Source of the DNA: Bacteroides intestinalis
GTDB taxonomy: Bacteria > Bacteroidota > Bacteroidia > Bacteroidales > Bacteroidaceae
Assembly (NCBI RefSeq): GCF_003464595.1
Contig: NZ_QRZF01000001.1
Span: forward strand, 1-64,000
Length of the DNA: 64,000 bases
Reading direction: 5' to 3'
Positions 42,201-50,231 of the stretch are shown piece by piece. Position 1 is the first letter of the stretch. Each line of letters opens with the position of its first letter. The notes beneath the pieces are model-generated. The model did not search any database. It worked only from the letters and a program-made list of their open reading frames with translations, and was not told where the DNA came from. The position numbers and the translations under genes are program-made.

Positions 42201-42534
42201 CACGGGAATTCGTCGCAGTATACGTCAGGCGTTGTGGTTCTCCACCGGCTGCCGGGATGGTGTATACTTCCGTATTTCCATCATACTGACCGGTAAAAGC
42301 AATCGTTTTGCCATCGGGTGAAAAACGAGGGAACATTTCGTAACCCACATGCGAAGTCAGGCGCTGCGCCTCTCCTCCAGTGACAGGTACTCTATACAAA
42401 TCGCCTGCATACGAGAAAACAATCTCGTTCCCGTTCGTTGCCGGAAAGCGCAATAAACGCGCTTCATCTGCTGCCGAAAGACAGACAGATACACCTACAA
42501 GGGCAAATAAGGATAAAAGTAATTTCTTATTCAT
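39286..42534 (-). CDS. Tricorn-type S41 family peptidase
   Basis: 1082 residues from ATG 42534 (MNKKLLLSLFALVGVSVCLSAA, signal peptide); the frame to 42627 would overlap the ATPase gene. The first 650 residues contain repeated PDGK and WSPDGK propeller blades (PRFSPDGKTIAFTG, WSPDGKYIAYISD, FSPDSKWLTYTRD), then a Lys/Glu/Ala-rich linker, a C1-like helical part, a PDZ domain (GEYIVAIDGIPTNTVKNIYALL) and the S41 domain. The serine lies in NKYSASDGD (Ser970), matching the tricorn active-site position. Such periplasmic complexes digest peptides from other proteases. Own -7 element at 42558-42565. Confidence 0.95.
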   Translation of the reverse strand: MNKKLLLSLFALVGVSVCLSAADEARLLRFPATNGNEIVFSYAGDLYRVPVTGGEAQRLTSHVGYEMFPRFSPDGKTIAFTGQYDGNTEVYTIPAAGGEPQRLTYTATNSRDDLGDRMGPNNIVMTWTPDGKQIIYRNRISDGFSGKLYSVNQEGGMPEIIPLPEGGFCSYSPDGKRLAYNRTMREFRTWKYYKGGMADDVWIYDPAKKSVENITNNVAQDIFPMWIGDDIFFLSDRDRTMNIFVYNTKTKQTSKVTNFTEYDVKFPSASGNTIVFENGGYIYKMDAATRQPERVNISLASDNIYARSAIKNGAKYLTAVSASPDGERVVVTARGEVFNLPSTKGVTKNITRTPGAHERDAQWSPDGKYIAYISDATGETELYLQDAVEGNPVQLTKNNDTYIRSFEWSPDSKKIVYTDRQNRINLLDVASRQVTMLLQDPMGEPQDVTFSPDSKWLTYTRDADNEITVVYVYDIAGKKEYPVTDKWYNSSSPVFSTDGKYLIFSSARDFNPTYGWLEWNHVYNNMYGVYLALLSKDTPSPFIQKDAGMKNDSEGEAPKAAEKTAGKKDAKQETASASLVKFDPEGITDRIIKLPLSASYYTNFYSNGKKVYYWGNGGTKFFDLEGQKEETVADGAMMTVTPGSQKALFYKDNKLYVTAIPEGAANLSTPVNMDNMSITIDYPKEWAQIFDEAWRAYRDGFYLENMHGVDWKAIKQKYSVLLPYAKTRLDLNYIIGEMIGELNCGHAYVNPGETDKPARIKTGLLGAEVSADKSGFFRLDKILPGASWSKELRSPLTEPGIEAKAGEYIVAIDGIPTNTVKNIYALLVGKADVPTEISLNSKPQLAGARKIVISPLENEYPLYHYNWVQNNLKKVEKASNGRIGYIYIPDMGPEGLNEFSRYFYPQLDKEGLIIDDRANGGGNVSPMILERLSREPYRLTMGRGTKRVGTIPDAVQVGPKVCLINKYSASDGDLFPWGFRALGLGKLIGTRTWGGIVGISGPLPYMDGTDIRVPFFTSYDAKTGQWIIENHGVDPDILIDNDPVKEWNGEDEQLNKAIEEVMKELQDRKPLPPVPAPRDFSK

Positions 42535-42557
42535 ACTCTTAAAAATTAATTGACTTA

Positions 42558-42565
42558 CAAAAGTA
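42558..42565 (-). promoter_or_regulatory. -7 element of tricorn-protease promoter
   Basis: TACTTTTG on the minus strand matches TAnnTTTG, 23 bases before ATG 42534, which supports the shorter start. Confidence 0.6.
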
Positions 42566-42607
42566 TGAAAAGAAAAATAATAATTACACAAAAAGTATAC
42601 AAAAAGA

Positions 42608-43834
42608 TCAATCCTGCCAATTTTCATTCAATAAAAACTCCGAAATATGCTTGTGCCTCACCCCCTCTATATTGTCCTGCCATATTTCATCCATACTCAC
42701 TACATATTTGGGATAATGGTCATTAATGGCAAGTAAAGGTGTAAACTCCCTGTCAATGGTGGCCTGCGATGCCAATTGATAAGTGACCTGAACATAAATC
42801 TTCTCTTCTCTGCGCAATGCCACGAAATCGACCTCCTTATCATCCTGCTTACCAATGTACACTTTATAGCCTCTCCGCTTCATTTCCCAATATACCACAT
42901 TTTCCAACGCTCCAGCTATCAGGCGGTCTTTATATCCCATTACCGAGTAAATAAGCGACAAATCACTCACAAAATATTTTTCATTGGTCTGTAGCAATTC
43001 TTTCCCTTTTATGTCGTAACGCTGCACACGCTGAATGATAAATGCTCCTTCTAAAGCACTCAAATAGTTATAAATAGTATTAATATCTACCTTACGTTGC
43101 TGATTTTTGAAATAATCGGCAATATTCTTTGCATTCAAACGATTACCGATATTATCAAAAACAAATTTCACTATTCGTTCCAGCAGTTCCACATTACGAA
43201 TGCCATGGCGTTGCACCGTATCACGCAAAATAACAGAAGAATAAATATCATACACAATCTTATAAATGGCCTCATAAGTATAATCAGCCGTATGAATAGC
43301 CGGAAAACCACCCATACGCAAATATTTCCGAAACTCCTCATGAATTCCTATTTTATCTTGAAACAAGGACAGACCATGAAAATCCAGATACTCCCTGAAA
43401 GAGAGAGTCATTATATGAAAGTCAACATATCGGCCAGCCAAATAAGTAGAAAGTTCTGAAGAAAGCATACGGGAGTTAGAGCCGGTTACATAAATATCCA
43501 CATCCCAATCTACCATAAACGAATTAACTGCCTTCTCCCAATGTTCCACTTCCTGTATTTCATCCAGAAGAATATAATATTTCTCCTTTGCACTTTTCAC
43601 CACATTGCTGATATGGATATATAAAGCTTTAGCATTTTTCACATCCATCCATTCGAAACTCTCAAAGTTCATGTAAATGATATGTTTTTTATCCACTCCT
43701 CTCTTCATGAGTTCCTCACGGATTAATTGCAAAACAACCGATTTCCCGCAACGACGGATCCCGGCAATCACTTTTACAAAAGGCTGGTCTATAAAGGGAA
43801 TGATTTGCTGCATGTATAGTTCTCTATCAATCAT
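42608..43834 (-). CDS. AAA ATPase with DUF4143 domain (second copy)
   Basis: 408 residues. Walker A AGIRRCGKS (residues 24-32), Walker B YYILLDEIQEV (Asp91-Glu92, the same spacing as in the 10391-11731 copy), sensor-like VTGSNSRMLSSELSTYLAGRY, a winged-helix region (AKNIADYFKNQQRKVDINTI) and a C-terminal DUF4143 half with YKVYIGKQDDKEVDFVALRR. The two copies share architecture but differ in most residues, so they are distant relatives. Three spaced 19-base repeats cover its promoter. Function is not established; autoregulation through these repeats is likely. Confidence 0.9.
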   Translation of the reverse strand: MIDRELYMQQIIPFIDQPFVKVIAGIRRCGKSVVLQLIREELMKRGVDKKHIIYMNFESFEWMDVKNAKALYIHISNVVKSAKEKYYILLDEIQEVEHWEKAVNSFMVDWDVDIYVTGSNSRMLSSELSTYLAGRYVDFHIMTLSFREYLDFHGLSLFQDKIGIHEEFRKYLRMGGFPAIHTADYTYEAIYKIVYDIYSSVILRDTVQRHGIRNVELLERIVKFVFDNIGNRLNAKNIADYFKNQQRKVDINTIYNYLSALEGAFIIQRVQRYDIKGKELLQTNEKYFVSDLSLIYSVMGYKDRLIAGALENVVYWEMKRRGYKVYIGKQDDKEVDFVALRREEKIYVQVTYQLASQATIDREFTPLLAINDHYPKYVVSMDEIWQDNIEGVRHKHISEFLLNENWQD

Positions 43835-43847
43835 ATCGGCAAAATGT

Positions 43848-43951
43848 TTTAGGGATTACAACCACAAAGATACACTATTTCCGGAAGACCTTTAGGGTTA
43901 TACCCCGAAGAAAAGGATTGTTTTCATTTTTTTTTAGGGTTATACCCCGAA
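43848..43951 (-). repeat. Spaced direct repeats over the second ATPase promoter
   Basis: In gene orientation TTCGGGGTATAACCCTAAA occurs at 43951-43933 and 43909-43891 (42-base period), and a diverged copy ending CCCTAAA lies at 43866-43848 (43-base step). Each unit holds a near-palindrome GGGTATAACCC. The middle copy touches the -33 region and the third lies just after the -7 element. Confidence 0.8.
43865..43872 (-). promoter_or_regulatory. -7 element of second ATPase promoter
   Basis: TATCTTTG on the minus strand, 31 bases before ATG 43834, between two copies of the 19-base repeat. Confidence 0.7.
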
Positions 43952-43995
43952 AACAATAGCAAAAGCAAGAAAGTCTTCGCCACTTTAAGTACAAC

Positions 43996-46900
43996 TCAAC
44001 CGATGCTCTGATTATTAACAAATTCTCCGGGTTTGATACCGAATTGCTTTTGGAAACATTTGGCAAAATAAGATGGATTATTAAAACCTACCATATAGCA
44101 AATCTCATTGATCCGGTATTTATTCTCTGAGAGCAAGGCAGCAGCTTTCTTTAACCTCACAATCTGAATCAGTTCATTCGGAGTAACATTAGCCAACGTT
44201 TTTATTTTGGCAAATAATCCGGAACGACTGATGCAAAGTTCTTCTGCCAGAAAATCAACAGACAGTTCCGAATTTGAGAAGTTTTGCTCTATAATCTCAT
44301 TGATACGGGTAAGGAATTTATTATCCATAGAGTTATTGGCAATACTGTTCAACGGTACCAATGGCATTTTAGAGAATTTCTGACGCAACAAATTACGCAG
44401 ATCAAGCAGATTCTTAATACATGCTTCCAGATACTGCACCGAGAAAGGCTTTTCAATATAAGCATCCGCCCCGCAGTCCATACCTTCTATCTTTGAATTC
44501 GTATCCGTTTTAGCTGTCAGCAAAATAAACGGTATATGACTGATGGCCTGATCAGCGCGCAAAGCCTTGCAAAGTTCCACTCCATCCATGCGCGGCATCA
44601 TCCAGTCGCTCACAATCAGGGTCACATCATTCTCTTTCAACTTTTCCAAAGCCTCTATCCCATCTTCAGCCGTAAGAATAGAGTATTGATTAGAGAAATT
44701 GCCGGAAAGGAAGTTCAGCATTTCTTCGTTATCATCCACAATCAGCATGACCGGTTTATCCTTAGAAACCGCCGCCGGTAAGCTTTCCGACAAAATATCC
44801 TCGGGAATTGCCGGATTCAATCCATTCGCTTCCCCTTCCTGAATTGCCTCCTGACTTTGTTCGATGGGCAATGTTACTATAAAGGACGATCCTTTGTTGA
44901 CTTCAGACTCCACTTCTATGCAGCCATTATGAGACTCCACAATGCTTTTCACAATACTCAGTCCAATACCTGTACCGGGTTTATTGTCCATGGCCTGATA
45001 GAAAGGTTTGAAAATCTTCTTCTGATCCTCCTTACTTATACCGATTCCATTATCCGTTACCCTGATTACAAATGTATGCTGTTCCGGTTGCACCACACAC
45101 GAAAGGATAACTTCATCTTTTGTATACTTACTTGCATTCGTCAGCAAATTACTGATAAGCTTTGTAACTGCCTCACTATCCACCATAGCCGTAAAATTCG
45201 CATCGGGATACTCCACCGTAAGATGGGCACCATGTTGAGTAATGAAAGGATTAAACCGTTCACAAACAGCCTCCAGCAATTGACGAATATTCTGTGAGGT
45301 GTATTTCATGGTCATCCCCTCCTGTTCCACTTTGCGGAAGTCCAACAACTGATTTACCAGGAACAATAATCTCTGACTATTACGGTCTATAATATTAAGG
45401 TCATCACGCAGCATCGCCGGCATAGGTATGGATGACCTCATAATCTTTTCCAACGGACCAATGATAAGCGAAACCGGAGTACGGATTTCATGAGCTATCA
45501 TTGTGAAAAACTTAATCTTAGCCTCATGCACCTCTTTCTCTTTATTCACATTCAGTTGCTTAATTTCTGCTGTATGTTTCTTTTCACTCCTTTTCAGCAG
45601 AAAGCGGATGAAGAAAGTCAATGCCACACACAACAACAGGAAATAAAGCAATTTGGCCGGTAGACTCCAATAGAAAGGCGGATGAATAACTATTTTCAGG
45701 CTTGCTTCCTGCTCGCTCCAGATACCATCGTTGTTAGTAGCTTTCACCTTAAAAGTATAGGTTCCGGCAGGCAGATTGGTATAAGTAGCCTTATTTTGAG
45801 GACCTACATAATTCCATTCTTTATCAAAACCCTCCAGTTTATAGGCATACTGATTCTTTTCGGGCGTACAATAGCTCAATGAGGCATAAAGCAAGCTGAA
45901 TACATGATCTTTATAAGATAATTCCAGCTGTTCCATATGGTTCAGAGCCTTCGGCAACAACTTATCACCTATCCGGATCTCTTTATTGAATACTTCCAGT
46001 CCCGTAATAATTACCGGAGGGAGTACCTTGTTCGTTTTAATCTGATAAGGATAGAAAGCATTAAACCCATTTACAGAACCAATGTAGATTTTCCCATCGG
46101 AAGCTTTCAAAGCAGCATTCACCAGAAACTGCTCGCTTTGCAATCCGTCGCTTCGTGTAAATACCTGGCAACTTTCTTCGGGAGTATATCGCACCAGCCC
46201 TTTTGTAGTAGTCAGCCATAAGACACGCTGATCTTCAATAATGGCACAAATATTACTGCTGGGAATATCCAATGGAATTAATTCAAATTGGTCTTCCTTT
46301 GCATTGTATTTGCAAAGTCCGTTCATCGTTCCAATCCACATTTCCCCATTACCATCTATCAATACACAATTCACCTGATCGTTAATCAATGCACCGGGAG
46401 CACTGCTATGTACATAATTCGTCCATTCCTGCTTATCCGGATTATACTTGAACAGCCCGTTTCCCTGAGAAGAGAACCAGATATTTCCATCGGCATCCTG
46501 ATCTATGTCCATGATCCAGGAACCAAGATCTCTTATTCGGGTAAAGTTATCCTCTTCCCTGTTATACAAGTTTACTCCCGACATGGAAGTTACCCAAATA
46601 CGTGCTTCACGGTCCTTAAAGATAGCATAAGAACTGCTTCTATCAAGGGTAGTGGGATCTCCCGCTTTAGTTGTATAAACCCTGAATACCCCTGTCTTTG
46701 TATTCAACACATTAACTCCCCCCGTATAAGTACCAATCCATAAATCATCACCATCCATACAAAGTGCATGTACGTTATGATAAGAAAGACTATTTCTATG
46801 CTCATCGGGCAGATAATGAGTAAAGTGTTTATCTTTAGGTGAAAAGCAACTCAAACCACCATCATCAGAGGCAATCCAAATATGCCCGTAAGTGTCTTCA

Positions 46901-47976
46901 CAAAAGCGTCCGATAACAGTTCCATTGACAGAATTGGAAAAACGAGAATGAGCAAAGCACTCAAACTGCCCGGTATTGGGTGACAGATAATTCACACCAC
47001 CATAGAAAGTTCCTATCCAGATTCCACCTTCACGGTCTTTTACAATAGGATAAACAAAACGATTGGACAAAGAATAAGGATTCGTTTCATCTTCTGTAAA
47101 TAATTGGTGTTCGCATGTAAGGGTATTAAACAGTAAAAGCCCGTCATCCGAACCTATCAGTAGTTGATGGGGAGCATATTCCATCAAAGAGTGGATATGC
47201 ATTGCCCCTTTACCGTCCGACGGGTGCAAGTAAGTAGTTGCCTTACCGGTATACCGGTCTATCTTTTGCAAACCACACTCCCAGGTTCCCAACCAGAGTG
47301 CATGTTCAGAATCTTCCAGCATAACCAAAGAGTTGGAATCATATCCACCCGTATCGTAGGTAATATGGAAAGGCTCAAATTTATTCTCCGCTTTATTCAA
47401 CTTAGAAACAGTCGGGTTTCCCCAATTAGTAACAGCCCATATTTGATTTTCACTATCAATCAGCACGCTGGCCATTAACCCATCGGCATCTTTAAACTCA
47501 TAATGCTCCAGATAATGCTTGGATACATTATATTTGAAGATTCCCTGACCTACGGTTGAAAACCACAAATTACCATCCCTGTCTTCTGCAATATGATTCA
47601 CATTGGTTTTAATGCTATCTCCTTTAGTAGTCAGAAGCTTAAACGGTTCAAAACTTTCTGTCTCATAATCATAAATATAAACTCCGTCCCCTGTTCCTAT
47701 CCAAATCCTATCTGTAGTATCGTATAAAAATGAAATGTAATCATTAACTCCTTCCGGATTCAATCTGTATATTTTAATAGTGGTACCGTCATAACGGTTC
47801 AGACCATCATCTGTGCCTAACCACATAAAGCCATATTTATCCTGCATAATAGCACGTACAGCGCTGGAGGATAATCCATCTTCTACTGAAAAATGACGAA
47901 ACCAAAAATCAGTAGAACCGGCAGAAAGCATCAGCGGAACCATAACAGCTATAATCGCAAGGACAATCTTTTTCAT
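43996..47976 (-). CDS. Hybrid two-component system regulator (HTCS) of the PUL
   Basis: 1326 residues. Signal peptide MKKIVLAIIAVMVPLMLSAG; periplasmic two-component propeller repeats (DGLSSSAVRAIMQDKYGFMW, GTDDGLNRYD, EDRDGNLWFSTVGQG and others) form two 7-bladed sensors to about residue 690, then the Y_Y_Y domain and TM near 785-805. The kinase has His829 in MIAHEIRTPVSL, intact N and G boxes (LLTNASKYT, TDNGIGIS, GTGIGLSIV), a receiver with Asp1124 in LIVSDWMMPRMDG, and an AraC DNA-binding end (LCISRSGLFAKIK, YRINEICYMVGFNNPSYFAKCFQ). It senses an oligosaccharide in the periplasm and activates the PUL. Last gene of the locus, four-base overlap with the EamA gene. Confidence 0.96.
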   Translation of the reverse strand: MKKIVLAIIAVMVPLMLSAGSTDFWFRHFSVEDGLSSSAVRAIMQDKYGFMWLGTDDGLNRYDGTTIKIYRLNPEGVNDYISFLYDTTDRIWIGTGDGVYIYDYETESFEPFKLLTTKGDSIKTNVNHIAEDRDGNLWFSTVGQGIFKYNVSKHYLEHYEFKDADGLMASVLIDSENQIWAVTNWGNPTVSKLNKAENKFEPFHITYDTGGYDSNSLVMLEDSEHALWLGTWECGLQKIDRYTGKATTYLHPSDGKGAMHIHSLMEYAPHQLLIGSDDGLLLFNTLTCEHQLFTEDETNPYSLSNRFVYPIVKDREGGIWIGTFYGGVNYLSPNTGQFECFAHSRFSNSVNGTVIGRFCEDTYGHIWIASDDGGLSCFSPKDKHFTHYLPDEHRNSLSYHNVHALCMDGDDLWIGTYTGGVNVLNTKTGVFRVYTTKAGDPTTLDRSSSYAIFKDREARIWVTSMSGVNLYNREEDNFTRIRDLGSWIMDIDQDADGNIWFSSQGNGLFKYNPDKQEWTNYVHSSAPGALINDQVNCVLIDGNGEMWIGTMNGLCKYNAKEDQFELIPLDIPSSNICAIIEDQRVLWLTTTKGLVRYTPEESCQVFTRSDGLQSEQFLVNAALKASDGKIYIGSVNGFNAFYPYQIKTNKVLPPVIITGLEVFNKEIRIGDKLLPKALNHMEQLELSYKDHVFSLLYASLSYCTPEKNQYAYKLEGFDKEWNYVGPQNKATYTNLPAGTYTFKVKATNNDGIWSEQEASLKIVIHPPFYWSLPAKLLYFLLLCVALTFFIRFLLKRSEKKHTAEIKQLNVNKEKEVHEAKIKFFTMIAHEIRTPVSLIIGPLEKIMRSSIPMPAMLRDDLNIIDRNSQRLLFLVNQLLDFRKVEQEGMTMKYTSQNIRQLLEAVCERFNPFITQHGAHLTVEYPDANFTAMVDSEAVTKLISNLLTNASKYTKDEVILSCVVQPEQHTFVIRVTDNGIGISKEDQKKIFKPFYQAMDNKPGTGIGLSIVKSIVESHNGCIEVESEVNKGSSFIVTLPIEQSQEAIQEGEANGLNPAIPEDILSESLPAAVSKDKPVMLIVDDNEEMLNFLSGNFSNQYSILTAEDGIEALEKLKENDVTLIVSDWMMPRMDGVELCKALRADQAISHIPFILLTAKTDTNSKIEGMDCGADAYIEKPFSVQYLEACIKNLLDLRNLLRQKFSKMPLVPLNSIANNSMDNKFLTRINEIIEQNFSNSELSVDFLAEELCISRSGLFAKIKTLANVTPNELIQIVRLKKAAALLSENKYRINEICYMVGFNNPSYFAKCFQKQFGIKPGEFVNNQSIG

Positions 47977-48884
47977 TTCTTTACCAGATATTGGTTGAAC
48001 ATAATTCCCAGTACAATCAATATGAGGCCGATATACGTTGTAAACACAATTTGTTCACCCAATATGATTGCAATAAAGAACAAAGACAAGAAGGGAGACA
48101 GGTAGCAAAGCTGATTGACCAGTGCCGGATTCGTAGTTTTCCGCATGGCAAGGCTGAAAAAGATGAAAGGGATCCCCATCTCAAATCCGCCGACATACAT
48201 TCCTGACAAGATACCGGGCAAAGTATTCAAGTGAACACCTACTATCATTGCGCCAACCAGCAAATATGCCGTACCAAACAAAAAGCTCATAAACAGTGCA
48301 ACGCTACCATCTGTCCGATCCTTAAATTTATTATTTATCATCCAGTACATAGCCCACAACAAGGCACTCAATGCTGCCAACAACAAGCCATGAACAGGTA
48401 TATTCATGCCACCCGACTGCCCGGTTCCTACAGAAATAAGTACTACTCCACCCAAAGAAATAAACATACCGATATATTTCTTCGGAGGTATGGGCTGATG
48501 GGCAAATAGGGCCAGCAAAATTAATAGCACAATAGGCCATGCATAATTGATAGGTTGCGCCACTTGTGCAGGCAGCAGATCATAAGCTTTAAACAACACC
48601 AGGTAATAAGCCACCGGATTCAGTAAGCCTAATAATGCAAAATATCCCCATTGCCGGGCAGGCAATGCAGACAATAGTTTCCACTTCTTCTGGAAGGTCA
48701 GCAAAAGGGCAAATATGAGTAATGAAGTACAACTGGCTATCAACAACATCTCAAAATGAGTAAGATGCGTCAAAGCAATTTTAAAAGCGGTGGCAACAGT
48801 AGACCAACTAAGCACCGCAATACAGGCATAAATGATAGCCCTCGTATTGTTACGACTATTTACATAAGTTGCCCTTGCAAGCAT
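47973..48884 (-). CDS. EamA/DMT-family permease
   Basis: 303 residues from ATG 48884 (MLARATYVNSRNNTRAIIYAC), ten bases after the preceding gene; a longer frame to 48944 overlaps it. About ten membrane helices arranged as two EamA repeats, the first with WSTVATAFKIALTH and PINYAWPIVLLILLALFAHQP, the second with SLAMRKTTNPALVNQLCYLSPFLSLFF. DMT permeases move amino acids, nucleotide sugars or small metabolites. Its place inside a PUL suggests the uptake or export of a breakdown product such as an amino acid or pentose; direction cannot be read from sequence. Confidence 0.86.
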   Translation of the reverse strand: MLARATYVNSRNNTRAIIYACIAVLSWSTVATAFKIALTHLTHFEMLLIASCTSLLIFALLLTFQKKWKLLSALPARQWGYFALLGLLNPVAYYLVLFKAYDLLPAQVAQPINYAWPIVLLILLALFAHQPIPPKKYIGMFISLGGVVLISVGTGQSGGMNIPVHGLLLAALSALLWAMYWMINNKFKDRTDGSVALFMSFLFGTAYLLVGAMIVGVHLNTLPGILSGMYVGGFEMGIPFIFFSLAMRKTTNPALVNQLCYLSPFLSLFFIAIILGEQIVFTTYIGLILIVLGIMFNQYLVKK

Positions 48885-48894
48885 AGCATTTTGT

Positions 48895-50223
48895 TTATAA
48901 AGGTTTACTTCCTGTAACTTTGATGCGATATGGCCATTGGGCATCTTTTTCCTCCGGATTGGGATTCATCCAATGTTCAGTAGGGGCACCCATCACAACC
49001 AGCCATAAATGAGTCAAATTATTTACTTTTGGAGCTGTAAAAATAATACTTTTTCCGCTATTATCACTCACATCCCCATAAATAGATTTGCCATCCTCCG
49101 TTATAGCTACAAAACCATAACGCCAATCGGCTTTATCCGTATGAATTGCATTATATCCTTCCTTTCCTGCTTCTCCACAGAACTCTACTTTCACTTTCTT
49201 TCCCTGTTCAGGTAAAGCTAACGGAATAGCATTAAATCCATAGTTTTCGGGGCAGTTGTCCGGTGCGATTCCATACCATCCGTCCGATAGAGTGGTTAAG
49301 CTGGTAGTATATTTATTGGCATACGGTCGAGTTTCTTTCCATACACGAGGAAAATCCCAATTGATAAAATGACGATAAGCATCAAACATTTCATCACAGA
49401 ACTGCTTCTGATCTAATCCGGCCATCCGCTTGTAAGTTATCACCGGATCTTCTCCCTGCTTACCTTGACGATAGAGTTCGGCAATAAAAGGCAATCCTCG
49501 TTTCATACCCCAATATTCCAGTACATAGGGAGAGTGATAGATATTTTCCAAATGGAGATAAGCTTTATGAGTCAGCTTCATGAAAGCATCCCAATGATAT
49601 TTTTCATCAGTGATCCATTCGGGATTTACTTGCCATAACATCCACTGCGAGGTCATTTCAAAGAAACCGCATCCTCCCCAAGCCTCTCCTTCTCCATCAC
49701 AACTGATCTGAGCCTGAAAACTATGCCCCAATTCATGGGCTATGCAATTCAGTTTTTTATCCTGCACACGATTGGGAGCAATCCATAATGCACCGATTTC
49801 CCCATCATAATCACCACCATAGGCAGTTCCTTCCAAAGAGTAGTTTAGCATGACCATCATACGATACTTATCACACTTTGAACCCGGCTTGGAAAACTTC
49901 AAAGTATCCCGGAAAAAACGATAGAAACTTTCCAATTTTTCCGTTAAATTCGACAAATCCACTTCCATATCATGCCCTTCCAACTGAGGAGGATTAGACA
50001 GATCATTTCCAAACCCTTTTTCCCAGAAAATGACGAAATTATCAGTATATGCCATGCGGTGATAACTCCATTTACTATCAGGATTTTGAAGATCCATACC
50101 CTGCAGGTCTTTGGGGATATAAATTTCTTTGCCGGAAGGCATTGGAACAGATGCTGCCTCTTGCGCTATCAAACTCAGAGAAATCACTAAGATAAAATTA
50201 AATAAAAGGATATACTTCTTCAT
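48895..50223 (-). CDS. DUF6055 secreted protein with HExxH metalloprotease motif
   Basis: 442 residues, signal peptide MKKYILLFNFILVISLSLIAQ. The domain opens with DSKWSYHRMAYTDNFVIFWE and contains IAHELGHSFQAQ, i.e. His163-Glu164-x-x-His167, the zinc motif of many metalloproteases, about 30 residues before GGCGFFEMTSQWMLWQ, where Glu could be the third ligand. A Trp/Tyr-rich beta-sandwich ends the protein. The same core is present in the 52178-54463 protein. Likely secreted or periplasmic hydrolase acting on a protein part of the PUL substrate; activity is inferred from the motif. Confidence 0.8.
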   Translation of the reverse strand: MKKYILLFNFILVISLSLIAQEAASVPMPSGKEIYIPKDLQGMDLQNPDSKWSYHRMAYTDNFVIFWEKGFGNDLSNPPQLEGHDMEVDLSNLTEKLESFYRFFRDTLKFSKPGSKCDKYRMMVMLNYSLEGTAYGGDYDGEIGALWIAPNRVQDKKLNCIAHELGHSFQAQISCDGEGEAWGGCGFFEMTSQWMLWQVNPEWITDEKYHWDAFMKLTHKAYLHLENIYHSPYVLEYWGMKRGLPFIAELYRQGKQGEDPVITYKRMAGLDQKQFCDEMFDAYRHFINWDFPRVWKETRPYANKYTTSLTTLSDGWYGIAPDNCPENYGFNAIPLALPEQGKKVKVEFCGEAGKEGYNAIHTDKADWRYGFVAITEDGKSIYGDVSDNSGKSIIFTAPKVNNLTHLWLVVMGAPTEHWMNPNPEEKDAQWPYRIKVTGSKPL

Positions 50224-50231
50224 ATTATTTT

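Noticed and set aside
43848..43951. CRISPR-like spaced repeats
   Set aside because: Only two exact copies plus a worn one, located on a gene promoter, with no cas genes.
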